This document shows positions 17,713 to 28,107 of a stretch of DNA of 64,000 nucleotides, piece by piece. The first letter of the stretch is position 1, and every line of letters starts with the position of its first letter. The stretch lies in NCBI RefSeq assembly GCF_003491345.1, contig NZ_CP025513.1, forward strand, positions 981,501 to 1,045,500. The letters run 5' to 3'. The stretch comes from Neorhizobium sp. SOG26 (lineage in GTDB: Bacteria > Pseudomonadota > Alphaproteobacteria > Rhizobiales > Rhizobiaceae). The position numbers and the translations under genes were made by a program. The notes under the pieces were generated by a model. That model was not told the origin of the DNA. It did not search any database and saw only the letters and a list, made by a program, of their open reading frames with translations.

Positions 17713-19308
17713 TCACATCCGGAACACGCCGAACTGCGGTCGCTCGGGAATTGGTGCGTTCAGGGCGGCGCTGAAGGCAAGGCCCAGAACTTCGCGGGTC
17801 TGCGCCGGGTCAATGATGCCGTCGTCCCAAAGGCGCGCGGTCGCGTAATACGGATTTCCCTCGTCCTCATATTTCTGCCTGATCGGTGCCTTGAAGGCCT
17901 CGGCGTCCTCTGCGCTCCAGGTTTCGGCATCCCGATGCACAGTCGCAAGAACCGACGCTGCCTGTTCACCGCCCATGACGGAAATTCGCGAATTCGGCCA
18001 GGTGAACAGGAAACGCGGTTGGTAGGCGCGCCCACACATGCCGTAGTTCCCCGCACCAAAGCTGCCACCGATCAGCACGGTGATCTTCGGAACCGAGGCA
18101 GTTGCCACCGCTGTCACGAGCTTTGCGCCATGCTTGGCGATACCTTCGGCCTCGTATTTGCCGCCCACCATGAAGCCGGAAATGTTCTGGAGAAACAGCA
18201 ACGGAATGCGGCGCTGGCACGCGAGTTCGATGAAATGAGCGCCTTTCAGCGCACTTTCGGAAAAGAGCACGCCACTATTGCCCAAGATGGCGACCGGTAT
18301 ACCCCATATCCGCGCGAAACCGCAGACAAGGCTGGTGCCGTAAAGCGCCTTGAACTCCTGGAACTCCGATCCATCCACAATACGCGCGATGACTTCGCGA
18401 ACGTCGTAGGGTGTTCGCACATCAGGAGGAATCAATCCGTAGAGTTCTGAAGAGTCCAACCGCGGCGGCTTGGGTTCCCACAGTTCCACATCCACGCGCT
18501 TGGGTTTGTTGAGCGTAGCTACGATCTCACGAACGATCAGTAGCGCATGCTCATCGTTTTCGGCTATGTGATCCACGACGCCGGAGCGTCGGCCATGGGT
18601 TTCCGCGCCACCGAGTTCCTCGGCCGAGATGACCTCCCCGGTCGCGGCTTTCACCAGCGGCGGTCCCGCAAGGAAGATCGTACCCTGGTTGCGCACGATG
18701 ACCGTTTCGTCTGACATGGCCGGAATGTAAGCGCCGCCGGCCGTGCAACTTCCCATCACGCAGGCAATCTGCGCAATACCTGCGGCTGACATTTGCGCCT
18801 GGTTGTAGAAGATACGGCCGAAGTGGTCGCGATCCGGGAATACCTCAGCTTGGTGCGGCAGGTTCGCTCCACCGGAGTCAACGAGGTAGATGCAGGGCAG
18901 CCGGTTCTCGAACGCAATCTCCTGCGCCCGAAGGTGCTTCTTCACCGTCATTGGGAAGTAGACGCCGCCCTTGACCGTTGCGTCATGTGCAACGATCATG
19001 CATTCGCGACCGCAGATACGGCCGATCCCTGCGATCAGGCCGGCGCCGGGCGCCTCGTCGTCATACATGCCGTTGGCCGCAAGCTGGCCGATTTCGAGGA
19101 ACGGCGAGCCGGGGTCTAGGAGGCGGTCGACGCGATCCCTCGGCAGCAGCTTTCCGCGTGATACATGCCGCTCACGATGTTTCTCCGGTCCGCCACGGGC
19201 GGCAACGGCTACTTTTCCCTTCAGTTCCTCAACGAGGCGCCGGTTGTAGGCAGCGTTCTGGCGGAAGGTCTCGCTCGCCGCATCAACCATGCTCTGGATC
19301 ACGGTCAT
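17713..19308 (-). CDS. mccB: Methylcrotonyl-CoA carboxylase, carboxyltransferase subunit
   Basis: 531-residue carboxyltransferase of the acyl-CoA carboxylase beta family, carrying out the second half-reaction, transfer of the carboxyl from biotin to methylcrotonyl-CoA. Characteristic segments are [22 protein letters not shown], the oxyanion-type glycine runs ([17 protein letters not shown] and [16 protein letters not shown]) and [11 protein letters not shown]. The ATG at 19308 overlaps the stop of the upstream dehydrogenase gene (ATGA), which fixes the start; the frame is open further upstream. Confidence 0.93.
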   Translation of the reverse strand: MTVIQSMVDAASETFRQNAAYNRRLVEELKGKVAVAARGGPEKHRERHVSRGKLLPRDRVDRLLDPGSPFLEIGQLAANGMYDDEAPGAGLIAGIGRICGRECMIVAHDATVKGGVYFPMTVKKHLRAQEIAFENRLPCIYLVDSGGANLPHQAEVFPDRDHFGRIFYNQAQMSAAGIAQIACVMGSCTAGGAYIPAMSDETVIVRNQGTIFLAGPPLVKAATGEVISAEELGGAETHGRRSGVVDHIAENDEHALLIVREIVATLNKPKRVDVELWEPKPPRLDSSELYGLIPPDVRTPYDVREVIARIVDGSEFQEFKALYGTSLVCGFARIWGIPVAILGNSGVLFSESALKGAHFIELACQRRIPLLFLQNISGFMVGGKYEAEGIAKHGAKLVTAVATASVPKITVLIGGSFGAGNYGMCGRAYQPRFLFTWPNSRISVMGGEQAASVLATVHRDAETWSAEDAEAFKAPIRQKYEDEGNPYYATARLWDDGIIDPAQTREVLGLAFSAALNAPIPERPQFGVFRM

Positions 19309-20471
19309 CTGGCCAGCCCTTCGCTGCCGATCACTTCGCGGCCAATCAGCATACGTCGGATTTCGTTGGTGCCGGCGCCGATATCGAGAAGCTTGGCGTC
19401 GCGCCAAAAGCGCTCCACCGGCCAGTCCTTGGTGTAGCCGGCGCCCCCGAGGGCCTGTACCGCTTGCTCCGAAACCCTTACCGCGGATTCCGACGCATAA
19501 AGGATGGCGGCCGCGGCATCATGGCGGGTCACCTTGCCGGCGTCACAAGCCTTTGCGACGGTGTAGACGTAGGACCGTGCCGAGTTCAGCGCGACCACCA
19601 TGTCCGCCACCTTGGCTTGCATCAGTTGAAAGCTTCCGATCGGCGTGCCGAACTGTTCCCGCTCCCGGACGTAAGGCAGGACCACATCAAGGCAGGCTTG
19701 CATGATGCCAAGCTGAATGCCCGACAACACCACGCGTTCGTAGTCAAGCCCCGACATGAGGACGCCGGCGCCGCCGTTGAGCGGCCCCAGTATATTCTCT
19801 TCCGGCACAAAGCAGTCGTTGAAGACCAGTTCGCCGGTTGGCGAGCCGCGCATCCCGACCTTGTCAATCTTCTGGCCGGTCGAGAAGCCTTCAAAGCCCT
19901 TCTCGACCAGGAAGGCCGTGATGCCTTTCGCGCCCGCATCCGGCTTCGTCTTCGCATAGACGACCAGCGTCTCGGCATAAGCAGCGTTGGTGATCCAGAA
20001 TTTCGTGCCATTGAGCCGGAAGCCGCCCTGCACCTTGTCTGCGCGCAGGCGCATCGAGACGACGTCGGATCCCGATCCTGCCTCCGACATAGCAAGACTG
20101 CCGACATGCCTGCCCGAGATCAGGTCCGGCAGGTAACGCTGTTTCTGCGCCAGCGTGGCCCAGCGCGAGATCTGGTTCACGCAGAGGTTTGAATGGGCAC
20201 CATAAGACAGGCCGACGGAAGCTGAGGCACGGCTGATTTCCTCGCAAGCCACGACGTGCTCAAGGTATCCAAGTGCCAGCCCTCCATACTCTTCTTCAGC
20301 AGTGATCCCGTGCAGCCCTAAGCCGCCAAGCTCCGGCCACAGTTCAAGGGGAAAGCGATCCTCCCTGTCGATTTCCGCTGCGATGGGAGCTATTTTTTGG
20401 CTGGCAAAACGAGACGTGGTGTCGCGAATGGCATCGGCCATTTCACTCAGGCCGAAGTCCAACTCTGGCAT
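19305..20471 (-). CDS. Isovaleryl-CoA dehydrogenase
   Basis: 388-residue FAD-dependent acyl-CoA dehydrogenase (liuA/ivd type), converting isovaleryl-CoA to 3-methylcrotonyl-CoA and passing electrons to ETF. Family marks are [20 protein letters not shown], the active-site region with [11 protein letters not shown] (catalytic Glu) and the C-terminal [35 protein letters not shown]. It is the first gene of the five-gene operon. The start at 20471 has GGGAGG upstream; an extension to 20540 is not needed. No liuR-type regulator is adjacent. Confidence 0.92.
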   Translation of the reverse strand: MPELDFGLSEMADAIRDTTSRFASQKIAPIAAEIDREDRFPLELWPELGGLGLHGITAEEEYGGLALGYLEHVVACEEISRASASVGLSYGAHSNLCVNQISRWATLAQKQRYLPDLISGRHVGSLAMSEAGSGSDVVSMRLRADKVQGGFRLNGTKFWITNAAYAETLVVYAKTKPDAGAKGITAFLVEKGFEGFSTGQKIDKVGMRGSPTGELVFNDCFVPEENILGPLNGGAGVLMSGLDYERVVLSGIQLGIMQACLDVVLPYVREREQFGTPIGSFQLMQAKVADMVVALNSARSYVYTVAKACDAGKVTRHDAAAAILYASESAVRVSEQAVQALGGAGYTKDWPVERFWRDAKLLDIGAGTNEIRRMLIGREVIGSEGLAR

Positions 20472-20677
20472 GTTCACATCCTCCCAGTGCCGGATGTTAG
20501 CCGTCGGCGCGCGAATAGCAACAGGGGGAAACGGAGCCATCAGGCTTCACAACAAGAAGCAACGCAAGGCCGCGCGAAAGCTAACAAATTGTCAGCAAAT
20601 AACCCGTAACCATTCCCTTCATTGCGAGGGCTTCTTGGTCACGCACTATTGGTACTAGAGGAAGGCGGTTTCACTGA

Positions 20678-22345
20678 ATGCGGGACATCAAAGGCGCGGG
20701 CCTTCTGCTTGCCTCTCCTGTTGCTTGGCTTGCAGGTGCGATGATCCCGCTGGTGATCCTGCTCATTTTGCCCGTTTCGATCCCGATCGGCCCGATGTAC
20801 TGGGATACTTATCTTTACCTGGATGCAGCCCAGCGGATCTGGAATGGACAGGTGCCCGCTGTCGATTTCCTCACGCCAGTTGGGCCACTCGGGTATTACC
20901 TGTTCGCCTGGGGCCTGCGCCTTTTCCAGAACGCCCAGCCGCTCCTGCTTGCGCAATGGTGCATGCTCGTCGTGGCCGTGCCGTTGATGGCCTTGGCGGC
21001 CGCTGATGTTGCACGCGAAAACCGTCTCCTCACCCTGGCCCTCGTCGTGCCGTTCCTGTTGTTCGCGGTGTCGCCGGCCAATGTTCAGGCCTTCCACCCG
21101 GACCCGGGCCTCGACGGCTTCGGGGTCTATAACCGGCACGCCGTCATCCTGCTTTACGTCATGACCACCGGCCTCCTGTTCCTGCAGGACAGCCGGAAGA
21201 TGGCTGTGTTCCTGGCGGCCGTCATGCTCGCCCTGTTCCTGACCAAGGTCACCGGGTTCCTTGTCGGTGGCTTGCTCGGGTTGCAGACGATCCTCGCCGG
21301 AAAGGTTTCTCTCCGTCACAGCGTGCTCGCAGCGTCGCTCTTCGTCGTTGCGCTTGCCGTCCTAGAGCTACCGACGGGCATGATTTCGGCTTATGTCCGC
21401 GAGATCCTGCAACTCGTGGAGATGAACGACGGGTCGATGCTGCCGCGGTCCGTGTCGACGGCTTCTGCAAAACTCGATGTTCTGATCCCCGTAGGGCTGC
21501 TTGTTCTCGTGCTGGCGTGGAATGTCTGGAAGCACGGTAAGAGCGATACCCGCTCTCTCGATCACGGCGTCTGGTGGCTTTGTGTTGCCCTGTTCGGCGG
21601 CTGGATGTTCGAGACGCAAAACACCGGCAGCCATGAGTTCATCTTCATCTGGCCGATCCTGGTGATGTTATGGACACGAATCGGCCACCTCGACCCGCGC
21701 CTCAAGACCACCGTGCTGGTGCTGGCGGCCTTTGCCACGATCCCGACTGCCACGAAGGTGGCGCATCGGACAATCCGGTCTGCTATGGTCAGTCCGTCTT
21801 ATGCGTCCCTCGACCTGCCCTTGGTCAAGAACATGCAGCAGGTGCGCTCACGCGCCGATATTATCGGCCACGCGCAGTACCTGGAGACGCACTACCAGAA
21901 CCATGGTCACGTCTACACCGATCTGCCGAACTGGCACTATTACTCGAACCTCGATTTTCAGCTCTACTGGATCATGTCGGCCAGTCACGCTGTAGAGGCG
22001 ATCCTGAAGTTCGAGGCGGAGAATGCGGTGAAGCTTGCAAGCCTCATGACGCTGGATTTCAGTAATCCCTTTCCCTGGCTGCTCGACAGGCAAGCGACGA
22101 AGCACATCCAGATCGGCGCGGTTCCGGGCCGCACCGTTCCGCCGATGACGCCGAAAACCAAGGAAGCGGTTGAAGCGACCGCAGGCGTCTTGCGTCCGAA
22201 GTGTCCTTCAACTGACGCACGGCATATTATCGAGGATCATTACCGGGAGGCCCTCGCTTCCCGGCACGTCGTGGAACTCACGCCGTGTTGGGACCTTCTT
22301 CTTCACCAGGATCTTGCGGTGGCTCGCTCTCCGGCGGCACCCTGA
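20678..22345 (+). CDS. Polytopic membrane protein, possible GT-C-type glycosyltransferase
   Basis: 555-residue protein with around ten hydrophobic helices and a soluble C-terminal third. The first external loop after helix one carries the acidic-aromatic stretch GPMYWDTYLYLDAAQRIWNG, in the position where GT-C glycosyltransferases hold their catalytic aspartate, and is followed by a proline-rich PVGPLGYYLF helix. This suggests a lipid-linked sugar transferase or related envelope enzyme, but no family was confirmed. It is divergent from the leucine operon and convergent, six bases apart, with the sugar ABC transporter genes. A good AGGAAGG precedes the start. Confidence 0.65.
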   Translation: MRDIKGAGLLLASPVAWLAGAMIPLVILLILPVSIPIGPMYWDTYLYLDAAQRIWNGQVPAVDFLTPVGPLGYYLFAWGLRLFQNAQPLLLAQWCMLVVAVPLMALAAADVARENRLLTLALVVPFLLFAVSPANVQAFHPDPGLDGFGVYNRHAVILLYVMTTGLLFLQDSRKMAVFLAAVMLALFLTKVTGFLVGGLLGLQTILAGKVSLRHSVLAASLFVVALAVLELPTGMISAYVREILQLVEMNDGSMLPRSVSTASAKLDVLIPVGLLVLVLAWNVWKHGKSDTRSLDHGVWWLCVALFGGWMFETQNTGSHEFIFIWPILVMLWTRIGHLDPRLKTTVLVLAAFATIPTATKVAHRTIRSAMVSPSYASLDLPLVKNMQQVRSRADIIGHAQYLETHYQNHGHVYTDLPNWHYYSNLDFQLYWIMSASHAVEAILKFEAENAVKLASLMTLDFSNPFPWLLDRQATKHIQIGAVPGRTVPPMTPKTKEAVEATAGVLRPKCPSTDARHIIEDHYREALASRHVVELTPCWDLLLHQDLAVARSPAAP

Positions 22346-22351
22346 AGCGCA

Positions 22352-23422
22352 TCAAAGCGCCACGCCCGACTGGCTGTCGAACACATGCACTTGGTCGGCC
22401 GGGATATGAGCTTCGAACGGCGCGCCGTATCGCACTGGGTATTCCCCATCAACGATGGCGGTCACGCCCTGCCCCGCCAGGTCGAAAACCACGTGCGTTT
22501 GCGCGCCGGTGGGCTCGATCAGCAGCGTTCGGCCAGACAGCTTGGTGCCGTCCTGCTTCGGATTCAGGTGCTCCGGCCGCAAACCGATCTTGATCGGCTG
22601 GCCACGCTTGAGCTTGTGGCGCGGGTCGAGCTTGATGGCAGTGCCATCGCTCAGGCGAGCCGCCGCCTCGCCGTCCTGTCCATCGGCAACGCCATCGAGA
22701 AGGTTCATCGCAGGCGAACCGATGAAGGCGGCAACAAACAGATTTGCCGGCCGACGATATAGCTCCATCGGCGTTCCTTCCTGCTCCACTCGCCCCTGGT
22801 TCAGAACCACGATACGGTCGGCGAGTGTCATTGCCTCGATCTGGTCGTGCGTGACATAGATCGATGTGGTCCCGACCTTCTGGTGCAGCGTCTTGATCTC
22901 GGAGCGCATCTGCACGCGCAGCTTGGCATCGAGGTTGGACAGGGGTTCGTCGAACAGGAAGACGGCCGGGTTGCGTACGATCGCTCGTCCCATGGCAACG
23001 CGCTGCCTTTGGCCACCGGAGAGATTGGCCGGCTTTCGGTCAAGAAGCGGAAGGAGATCCAGCATGCGGGCGGCTTCGTTGACCCGTTCGGCAATTTCCG
23101 GCTTTGGCGTGCCGGAAAGGCGCAGATTGAACCCCATGTTCTCCGCGACCGTCATATGCGGGTAGAGTGCATAGGACTGGAACACCATCGCGATGTTGCG
23201 CTCGCGGGGTGTCAGTTCATTGACGACCGTGTTGCCAATGACGATCTCGCCCGCGGTGATTTCCTCGAGCCCGGCGATCATGCGTAGCAGCGTGGACTTT
23301 CCGCAGCCGGAAGGACCCACGAGCGCAATGAATTCGCCGTCCTGGATGGACAAGGAGACGCCATGTATGACGTCAAAGGCGCCGTAGGCTTTGCGGACTT
23401 GCTTCAGTTCAACGGATGCCAT
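22352..23422 (-). CDS. Sugar ABC importer ATP-binding protein (UgpC/MalK type)
   Basis: 356-residue ATPase with all canonical motifs: Walker [10 protein letters not shown], signature [14 protein letters not shown], Walker [16 protein letters not shown] and H-loop VTHDQIEA. The C-terminal TOBE-type domain contains GLRPEHL. Members of this class energise carbohydrate importers and are sometimes shared among several. It is last in the transporter operon (binding protein, two permeases, ATPase). Confidence 0.92.
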   Translation of the reverse strand: MASVELKQVRKAYGAFDVIHGVSLSIQDGEFIALVGPSGCGKSTLLRMIAGLEEITAGEIVIGNTVVNELTPRERNIAMVFQSYALYPHMTVAENMGFNLRLSGTPKPEIAERVNEAARMLDLLPLLDRKPANLSGGQRQRVAMGRAIVRNPAVFLFDEPLSNLDAKLRVQMRSEIKTLHQKVGTTSIYVTHDQIEAMTLADRIVVLNQGRVEQEGTPMELYRRPANLFVAAFIGSPAMNLLDGVADGQDGEAAARLSDGTAIKLDPRHKLKRGQPIKIGLRPEHLNPKQDGTKLSGRTLLIEPTGAQTHVVFDLAGQGVTAIVDGEYPVRYGAPFEAHIPADQVHVFDSQSGVAL

Positions 23423-23441
23423 GTTCTGCTCCAGATCGGGA

Positions 23442-24326
23442 TCAGGATTTTACGGCGCCGGCGGTGAGGCCAGCGATGATGTGTTTTTGTGCCAGGAAGA
23501 ATGCGATGATCGTCGGCAGGATGGTCAGCGTGATGAAGGCGAGCACCAACTGCCATTCCGTGCTGAATTCGCCGCGGTAGATCATGATCCCGAGCGGCCA
23601 GGGGTAACGGCTCTCGGAGTTCAGCATGATCAGCGGCACGATGTAGTTGTTCCAACTGCTAACGAAGGAAATGATGCCGACGGTGGCGATGATCGGGCGG
23701 GAAAGCGGCAGCGTCACGTGCCAGAAGAAGCGCAGATATCCGCAGCCGTCGACAAAGGCCGCGTCGAACAGTTCCGAGGGCAAGTTCCGGAAGTAGTTGC
23801 GAAACAGCATGATGCTCATGCCCATGCCGAAGGCCACCTGCGGCAGCACGACGCCCCAATAGGTGTCGATCAGCCCAAGATCACGGATACGGATATAGAG
23901 CGGAAGGATAGCCGTTGCCGCCGGAAACATCAGTCCGATCAGGAAGTAGTTGAGGAGGTAGGACGATCCGAAGAAGCGGATATGCGCGAAACAGTACGCG
24001 GCCATCGCGCCGAACCAGATCGTCAGGAACACGGTCAGAAGCGCGATGATCAGCGAGTTCGTCATCTGCAGCCAGTAGCGCTTGCTGAAGATGATGTCGG
24101 TGTAGTTCGACCATTGCCATTCGACAGGAAGGCCGAACGGGTTAGCCCGCAGGTCGCCGAGCGTCTTGAAGCCGCCAAGAGCGGTGCTAACCAGCGGCAC
24201 GATGACTATCGCAGCGACCAGGATCAGCGACACGTAGATATAGACCTGGGTGGACCGGCGCACGGGCTGCCCGGATGTGGGTGCCTTGGCGGCGTCGATG
24301 GGCTGTGCGGCGGAGATATCAGTCAT
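23442..24326 (-). CDS. Sugar ABC importer permease (MalG/UgpE type)
   Basis: 294-residue inner-membrane permease with six predicted helices. The EAA coupling loop is present ([24 protein letters not shown]). It overlaps the upstream permease gene by eight bases. It works with the other three products of this operon to import a carbohydrate whose identity the sequence does not show. Confidence 0.92.
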   Translation of the reverse strand: MTDISAAQPIDAAKAPTSGQPVRRSTQVYIYVSLILVAAIVIVPLVSTALGGFKTLGDLRANPFGLPVEWQWSNYTDIIFSKRYWLQMTNSLIIALLTVFLTIWFGAMAAYCFAHIRFFGSSYLLNYFLIGLMFPAATAILPLYIRIRDLGLIDTYWGVVLPQVAFGMGMSIMLFRNYFRNLPSELFDAAFVDGCGYLRFFWHVTLPLSRPIIATVGIISFVSSWNNYIVPLIMLNSESRYPWPLGIMIYRGEFSTEWQLVLAFITLTILPTIIAFFLAQKHIIAGLTAGAVKS

Positions 24327-25260
24327 TGCGCATGAAGACCCGCTTGTAGCTGAAGGCGAGTGTCACGCAGATCACGAACAGCACGACACCAACGGCGCTG
24401 CCGAAGCCGATCTGCATTCGCGTCACCCCGAAATTGTAGAGGAATGTCACCATGGTCTGCGTCGAGTTCGACGGGCCGCCTCCGGTGAGCGGCATGATCA
24501 TGTCGAAGAGCTGCAGCGAGCCCACCACACCGAAGAAGACGGAAAGCCGCACTGTCGAGCCGAGCAGCGGCAGAGTCACCAGTCGGAACTTCTGGAACCC
24601 GGTTGCGCCATCTATGTCGGCCGCCTCCAGCACGCTTTTATCGATCGCCTGCAGGCCGGCGATGAACAGCATCATGTGGAAACCGAAATATTTCCAGACG
24701 ACCACACCCAGGATCGCGTACATCGCGACATCGCGGTCAGCCAGCCAAAAGGGCGCCTCGGCGCCGAGGAAATGCGCGATCCCGCCCACGAGCCCAAAGT
24801 CGCCGTCGTAGACGAAGCGCCAGATCATGCCCGCGGCAACATCGGCAAGCACGTAGGGCAAGAAGAAGATCAGGCGGAAAAGCAGTGCGCCCTTGATCCG
24901 GCTGGAGATCATTGTCGCAAGCCACAGCGCCAGCGGGATCTGCACGCAGACCGACACGAGAACAATCAGCCCGTTGTTGATCAATGCCTGGGTGAAAGCG
25001 CTATTGCGGAAGATAAGCTGATAGTTGCGCAGGCCGATCCACTGCGTGGGGCTGCCATAACCGTTCCAGTTGAAGAACGAGTACCAGGCCGCTTCGCCCA
25101 TCGGCAGGATCACCAGAACGGTAAAGACGAGAAGCGCCGGCGGAAGAAAGAGGATCAGCACCGGCCATTTGCTGTGGGCCAGTGATCGGCGGCCGCGGCG
25201 CGGCGCAGTCACCACTCCTGTCGAAGGACGGGCATTGGCCGGCATCAAGCTATCACTCAT
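24319..25260 (-). CDS. Sugar ABC importer permease (MalF/UgpA type)
   Basis: 313-residue permease with a longer N-terminal cytoplasmic tail, six helices and the coupling motif VLEAADIDGATGFQKFRLVTLPLL. The ATG at 25260 follows a strong AGGAGGTG; the frame extends to 25290 without a ribosome site. It is the partner of the downstream overlapping permease. Confidence 0.92.
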   Translation of the reverse strand: MSDSLMPANARPSTGVVTAPRRGRRSLAHSKWPVLILFLPPALLVFTVLVILPMGEAAWYSFFNWNGYGSPTQWIGLRNYQLIFRNSAFTQALINNGLIVLVSVCVQIPLALWLATMISSRIKGALLFRLIFFLPYVLADVAAGMIWRFVYDGDFGLVGGIAHFLGAEAPFWLADRDVAMYAILGVVVWKYFGFHMMLFIAGLQAIDKSVLEAADIDGATGFQKFRLVTLPLLGSTVRLSVFFGVVGSLQLFDMIMPLTGGGPSNSTQTMVTFLYNFGVTRMQIGFGSAVGVVLFVICVTLAFSYKRVFMRND

Positions 25261-25362
25261 GAATATTCGCACCTCCTGAGCCGGGCACATGCCACGGCCG
25301 GGAACAGGGGCCGGCGCTCCCGAAGCCGAGGCTTAGAGGAGCAGGAGCGCCGGGCGAGCGCG

Positions 25363-26655
25363 TTACTTGCGCTCGAGAGAGAAGGCATCCTCTATCTGCT
25401 GGGCAGCATCCGCCGGATCCATCGAACCGGAGACAATCTCTACACTGATGTCGTTGACGATCGCGCCGACATTCGGCCCAAGATCCTGGTCGAGGAAGTT
25501 CTGGTGCCAGGTTTCCTTGGCAAGAGCATCGGCCACTTCCTTCAGCAACGGCCGTGAGACCGCTTCGCTCGCGCCCTTGGCGATCGGCATGATCTGGGTT
25601 TCCTTGGCCAAAAGCTTCTGCACTTCAAGGCTGCCCATGTAGCGCAGGAACTCCTCGGTTTCCGGAGGCGCATTCTTGGTCACGGCCCATCCGTTCAGTC
25701 CGCCGAAGCTGTCGGTTGCGACGCCTGGAGCGCCGTCAACCACCGGGAACGGGAAACGGCCGATCTTGTCGTCCGGCAGTCCCTTGCGGTCGGTGGAGTT
25801 CGTTGCCTGGGTGGCCGGGGTGTTTTCAAAGCTCAGGATCATGGCTGCACGCCCGTCGCCGAAGGCGGCAAGCGCGTCGTTCCAGGTGGCGCCAAGATAG
25901 CCGTTCTGGAACGGTTCGAGTTTGCCGAGCTCGGCAAGATGCTGGCCAGCCTTCACGAAAGGCTCGCCGGCAAAACCGTCGTCGTCCCCAGCCTTCGCCT
26001 TGGCAAAGCCTTCCTGGCCGGCTTCGCGCATGGCCAGGTAGCTCCAGTAGAAGTGCAGAGGCCACTTGTCGCGTCCGCCACCGGCGATAGGGGTGATGCC
26101 CGCGTCTTTCAGCGTCTTTACCGCCGCCAGGAGGTCATCCCACTTTTCAATCTTCGAGGCATCAACGCCGGCCTTCTGGAACAGATCCTTGTTGTAGTAG
26201 AAGGATATGAGACCGCTTTTCGACGGTGCTGCCCACACCTTGCCGTCGAAGGTCAGACCTTCGATCGCAGAAGCGTTGGTGACATTGCGCCACTCGCCGC
26301 CGTTGGCATCCAGCGCCTCGTCGAGCGGCCGCAGCGCACCCGTTACCGATTGCGCCTCAAGCACCCCGCCGCCCCAGGTATAGAACATCGACGGTGCGTC
26401 CTCGGACTGAAGCAGCGTCGGAAGCTTGGCCTTGAACGCCTGGTTCTCCAGGAACTGCAGTTCGACCTTGACGCCTGGATGTTTTGCCTCAAAATCCTTT
26501 GCGATCTGCGACCAGACACCAATCGTTGACGGCACCTGCTCGACATGCATCCAGCGGATGACGCTGTCTGCCGCGGCCGTGCCGGCGGCAAGCAGCCCGC
26601 CCGCGAAGGCAAGCGTGGTGAGGCGAAGGGAACTTCTGAAAATCTTCGTGGACAT
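25363..26655 (-). CDS. Carbohydrate-binding periplasmic protein of ABC importer
   Basis: 430-residue extracellular solute-binding protein (family 1 type). The signal peptide is clear (MSTKIFRSSLRLTTLAFAGG, cleavage near residue 29 after an Ala-rich run). Mature features include WMHVEQVPS at the start, SGLISFYYNKDLFQKAGV and a tryptophan-rich sugar-site composition. It is first in the operon, divergent from the ROK regulator. GGGAGGAG precedes the start. The Gfo/Idh/ThuA pair on the other arm suggests a sugar processed by oxidation, such as a disaccharide or keto-sugar. Confidence 0.9.
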   Translation of the reverse strand: MSTKIFRSSLRLTTLAFAGGLLAAGTAAADSVIRWMHVEQVPSTIGVWSQIAKDFEAKHPGVKVELQFLENQAFKAKLPTLLQSEDAPSMFYTWGGGVLEAQSVTGALRPLDEALDANGGEWRNVTNASAIEGLTFDGKVWAAPSKSGLISFYYNKDLFQKAGVDASKIEKWDDLLAAVKTLKDAGITPIAGGGRDKWPLHFYWSYLAMREAGQEGFAKAKAGDDDGFAGEPFVKAGQHLAELGKLEPFQNGYLGATWNDALAAFGDGRAAMILSFENTPATQATNSTDRKGLPDDKIGRFPFPVVDGAPGVATDSFGGLNGWAVTKNAPPETEEFLRYMGSLEVQKLLAKETQIMPIAKGASEAVSRPLLKEVADALAKETWHQNFLDQDLGPNVGAIVNDISVEIVSGSMDPADAAQQIEDAFSLERK

Positions 26656-26677
26656 CGAACGTGCTCCTCCCAAAGCT

Positions 26678-26727
26678 TTATTTCGTGATCCGTACAAAAT
26701 AATCGGCACCTTGATCTGATCTGTCAA
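26678..26727 (-). promoter_or_regulatory. Promoter of the sugar importer with overlapping inverted repeat
   Basis: On the minus strand TTGACA (26722-26727) and GATTAT (26699-26704) are 17 bases apart. An inverted repeat TTATTT (26678-26683) / AAATAA (26697-26702) overlaps the -10 box and the presumed start point, a classical repressor position. The divergent ROK protein is the natural candidate. Further AWTTTGCG repeats lie at 26761, 26780 and 26829, closer to the regulator gene. Confidence 0.6.
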
Positions 26728-26878
26728 TAGGGTTGCGGGTAATCTGTTCTACGGCGACAGAATTTGCGGTCAGTTGCAGATTTTGCGGTTGCGTTTCTTC
26801 GTTTTTGGCCTTTACAAGACGGTGTATTAATTTGCGTGCCGGATTAAATCCGCCGGCGCGGGTTTATGTAAGGGCGAA

Positions 26879-28084
26879 ATGAAGACTGCAGATCCGGAAC
26901 TCATGCGCGCGATGAACCGCCTTAGTGTGCTGGATGTAATCCGCCGCCATGGCCCGATCGCGCGTGTCGAGATCTCGGAGCGCACCCAACTCTCGCCGAC
27001 CACGGTATCCGCCATCACCGCCTCCCTCCTCGACGACGGACTGATCCTGCCGCGCCACGAGGGCGATATCCGCAGCGAAACCGTGCGAGGGCGCCCGCGA
27101 GTGATGCTGGAGCTCAATCCAGGTGCTGCACGCGTGGTCGGAGCCAAGATCGCCGCGAACCGCATGGTGTTCGTAGTCACTGATTTCTGCGGAACGGTGC
27201 TCGCCACCCTCACCCTACCCATCCGCATCGATCGCCAGCCGATCAGCGTGGTCGCCGACATCGTCGAAGATGGCGTGCGTCGTTGCGTTCTCGATGCGGG
27301 GCTTTCGCTGGCGGACGTCCACAGCATCTGCCTTGGCCTTCCGGGCGTCATCGAGCATCGCAGCGGCCATATCCGTTCGAGCCCCATTCTGCGCGACAGC
27401 AATGTTGATTTTGCTGCGGAAATGTCATCGCGGCTTGATACCCGAACGATCGTGGAAAGCGATGCCACGGCAATTGCCCTCGGCCATCATTGGTTTGGGC
27501 GCGCGCGCGATCTTGAAGACATGGTGCTGGTTTCGCTGGAGCAGACGCTTGGGCTCGGCGTGCTCCACAACAACCGCGTGTTCCGTGGCGCCGGGGGCCT
27601 CAGCCACAACCTTGGCGACCTCGTGCTCGGCATGAATAGCGAAGGTGTCGTGCGCCTCTCCAGCCAGGCCGGCGAGACAGCGATCCTGAGCTTCCAGCAC
27701 TCCGAAGCGCGCTTCGCCGAAGCGGTTCGACTTGGAAGAGGCATGGCGCATGCCCAGGCCTTGATCGAGGCCGACGACAGCCAATTGATTACCGCTGCAG
27801 TGCGCGCCGGGGAAACTATCGGCTTCACCATCGCCAACATCGTCACCTTGTTTGCGCCGCCACGGGTCATCGTCGTTGGCTCCTCGCTCGCGCTCGGTGA
27901 ACCCTTCCTCAAGAGCCTCCGCGATGCTTATGCGCTCGCCATGCCGCCGTCGCTGCACGACGTCAGTGAACTCGTGTTCGACAACTCCGGTGACGATTTC
28001 TGGGCTCGGGGCGCTGCCGCCGTTGCCCTCTACGAACTTTATGAATCGCCCTGGAGCACCACCGGGCCAGCCTCAAGCGTCTGA
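26879..28084 (+). CDS. ROK-family transcriptional regulator
   Basis: 401-residue regulator with an N-terminal MarR-like helix-turn-helix (residues about 10-55, VEISERTQLSPTTVSAITASLLDDGLI) and a ROK sugar-kinase-like sensor domain. It is the probable repressor of the divergent importer and of the downstream sugar genes. Odd feature: the zinc-binding CxCGxxGCxE motif of ROK proteins is absent. The segment after the conserved GGLSHNLGD has no cysteine, so ligand sensing may differ from NagC/Mlc-type members. Confidence 0.88.
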   Translation: MKTADPELMRAMNRLSVLDVIRRHGPIARVEISERTQLSPTTVSAITASLLDDGLILPRHEGDIRSETVRGRPRVMLELNPGAARVVGAKIAANRMVFVVTDFCGTVLATLTLPIRIDRQPISVVADIVEDGVRRCVLDAGLSLADVHSICLGLPGVIEHRSGHIRSSPILRDSNVDFAAEMSSRLDTRTIVESDATAIALGHHWFGRARDLEDMVLVSLEQTLGLGVLHNNRVFRGAGGLSHNLGDLVLGMNSEGVVRLSSQAGETAILSFQHSEARFAEAVRLGRGMAHAQALIEADDSQLITAAVRAGETIGFTIANIVTLFAPPRVIVVGSSLALGEPFLKSLRDAYALAMPPSLHDVSELVFDNSGDDFWARGAAAVALYELYESPWSTTGPASSV

Positions 28085-28107
28085 AAGACATTCAAGGGAG
28101 GAAATGA

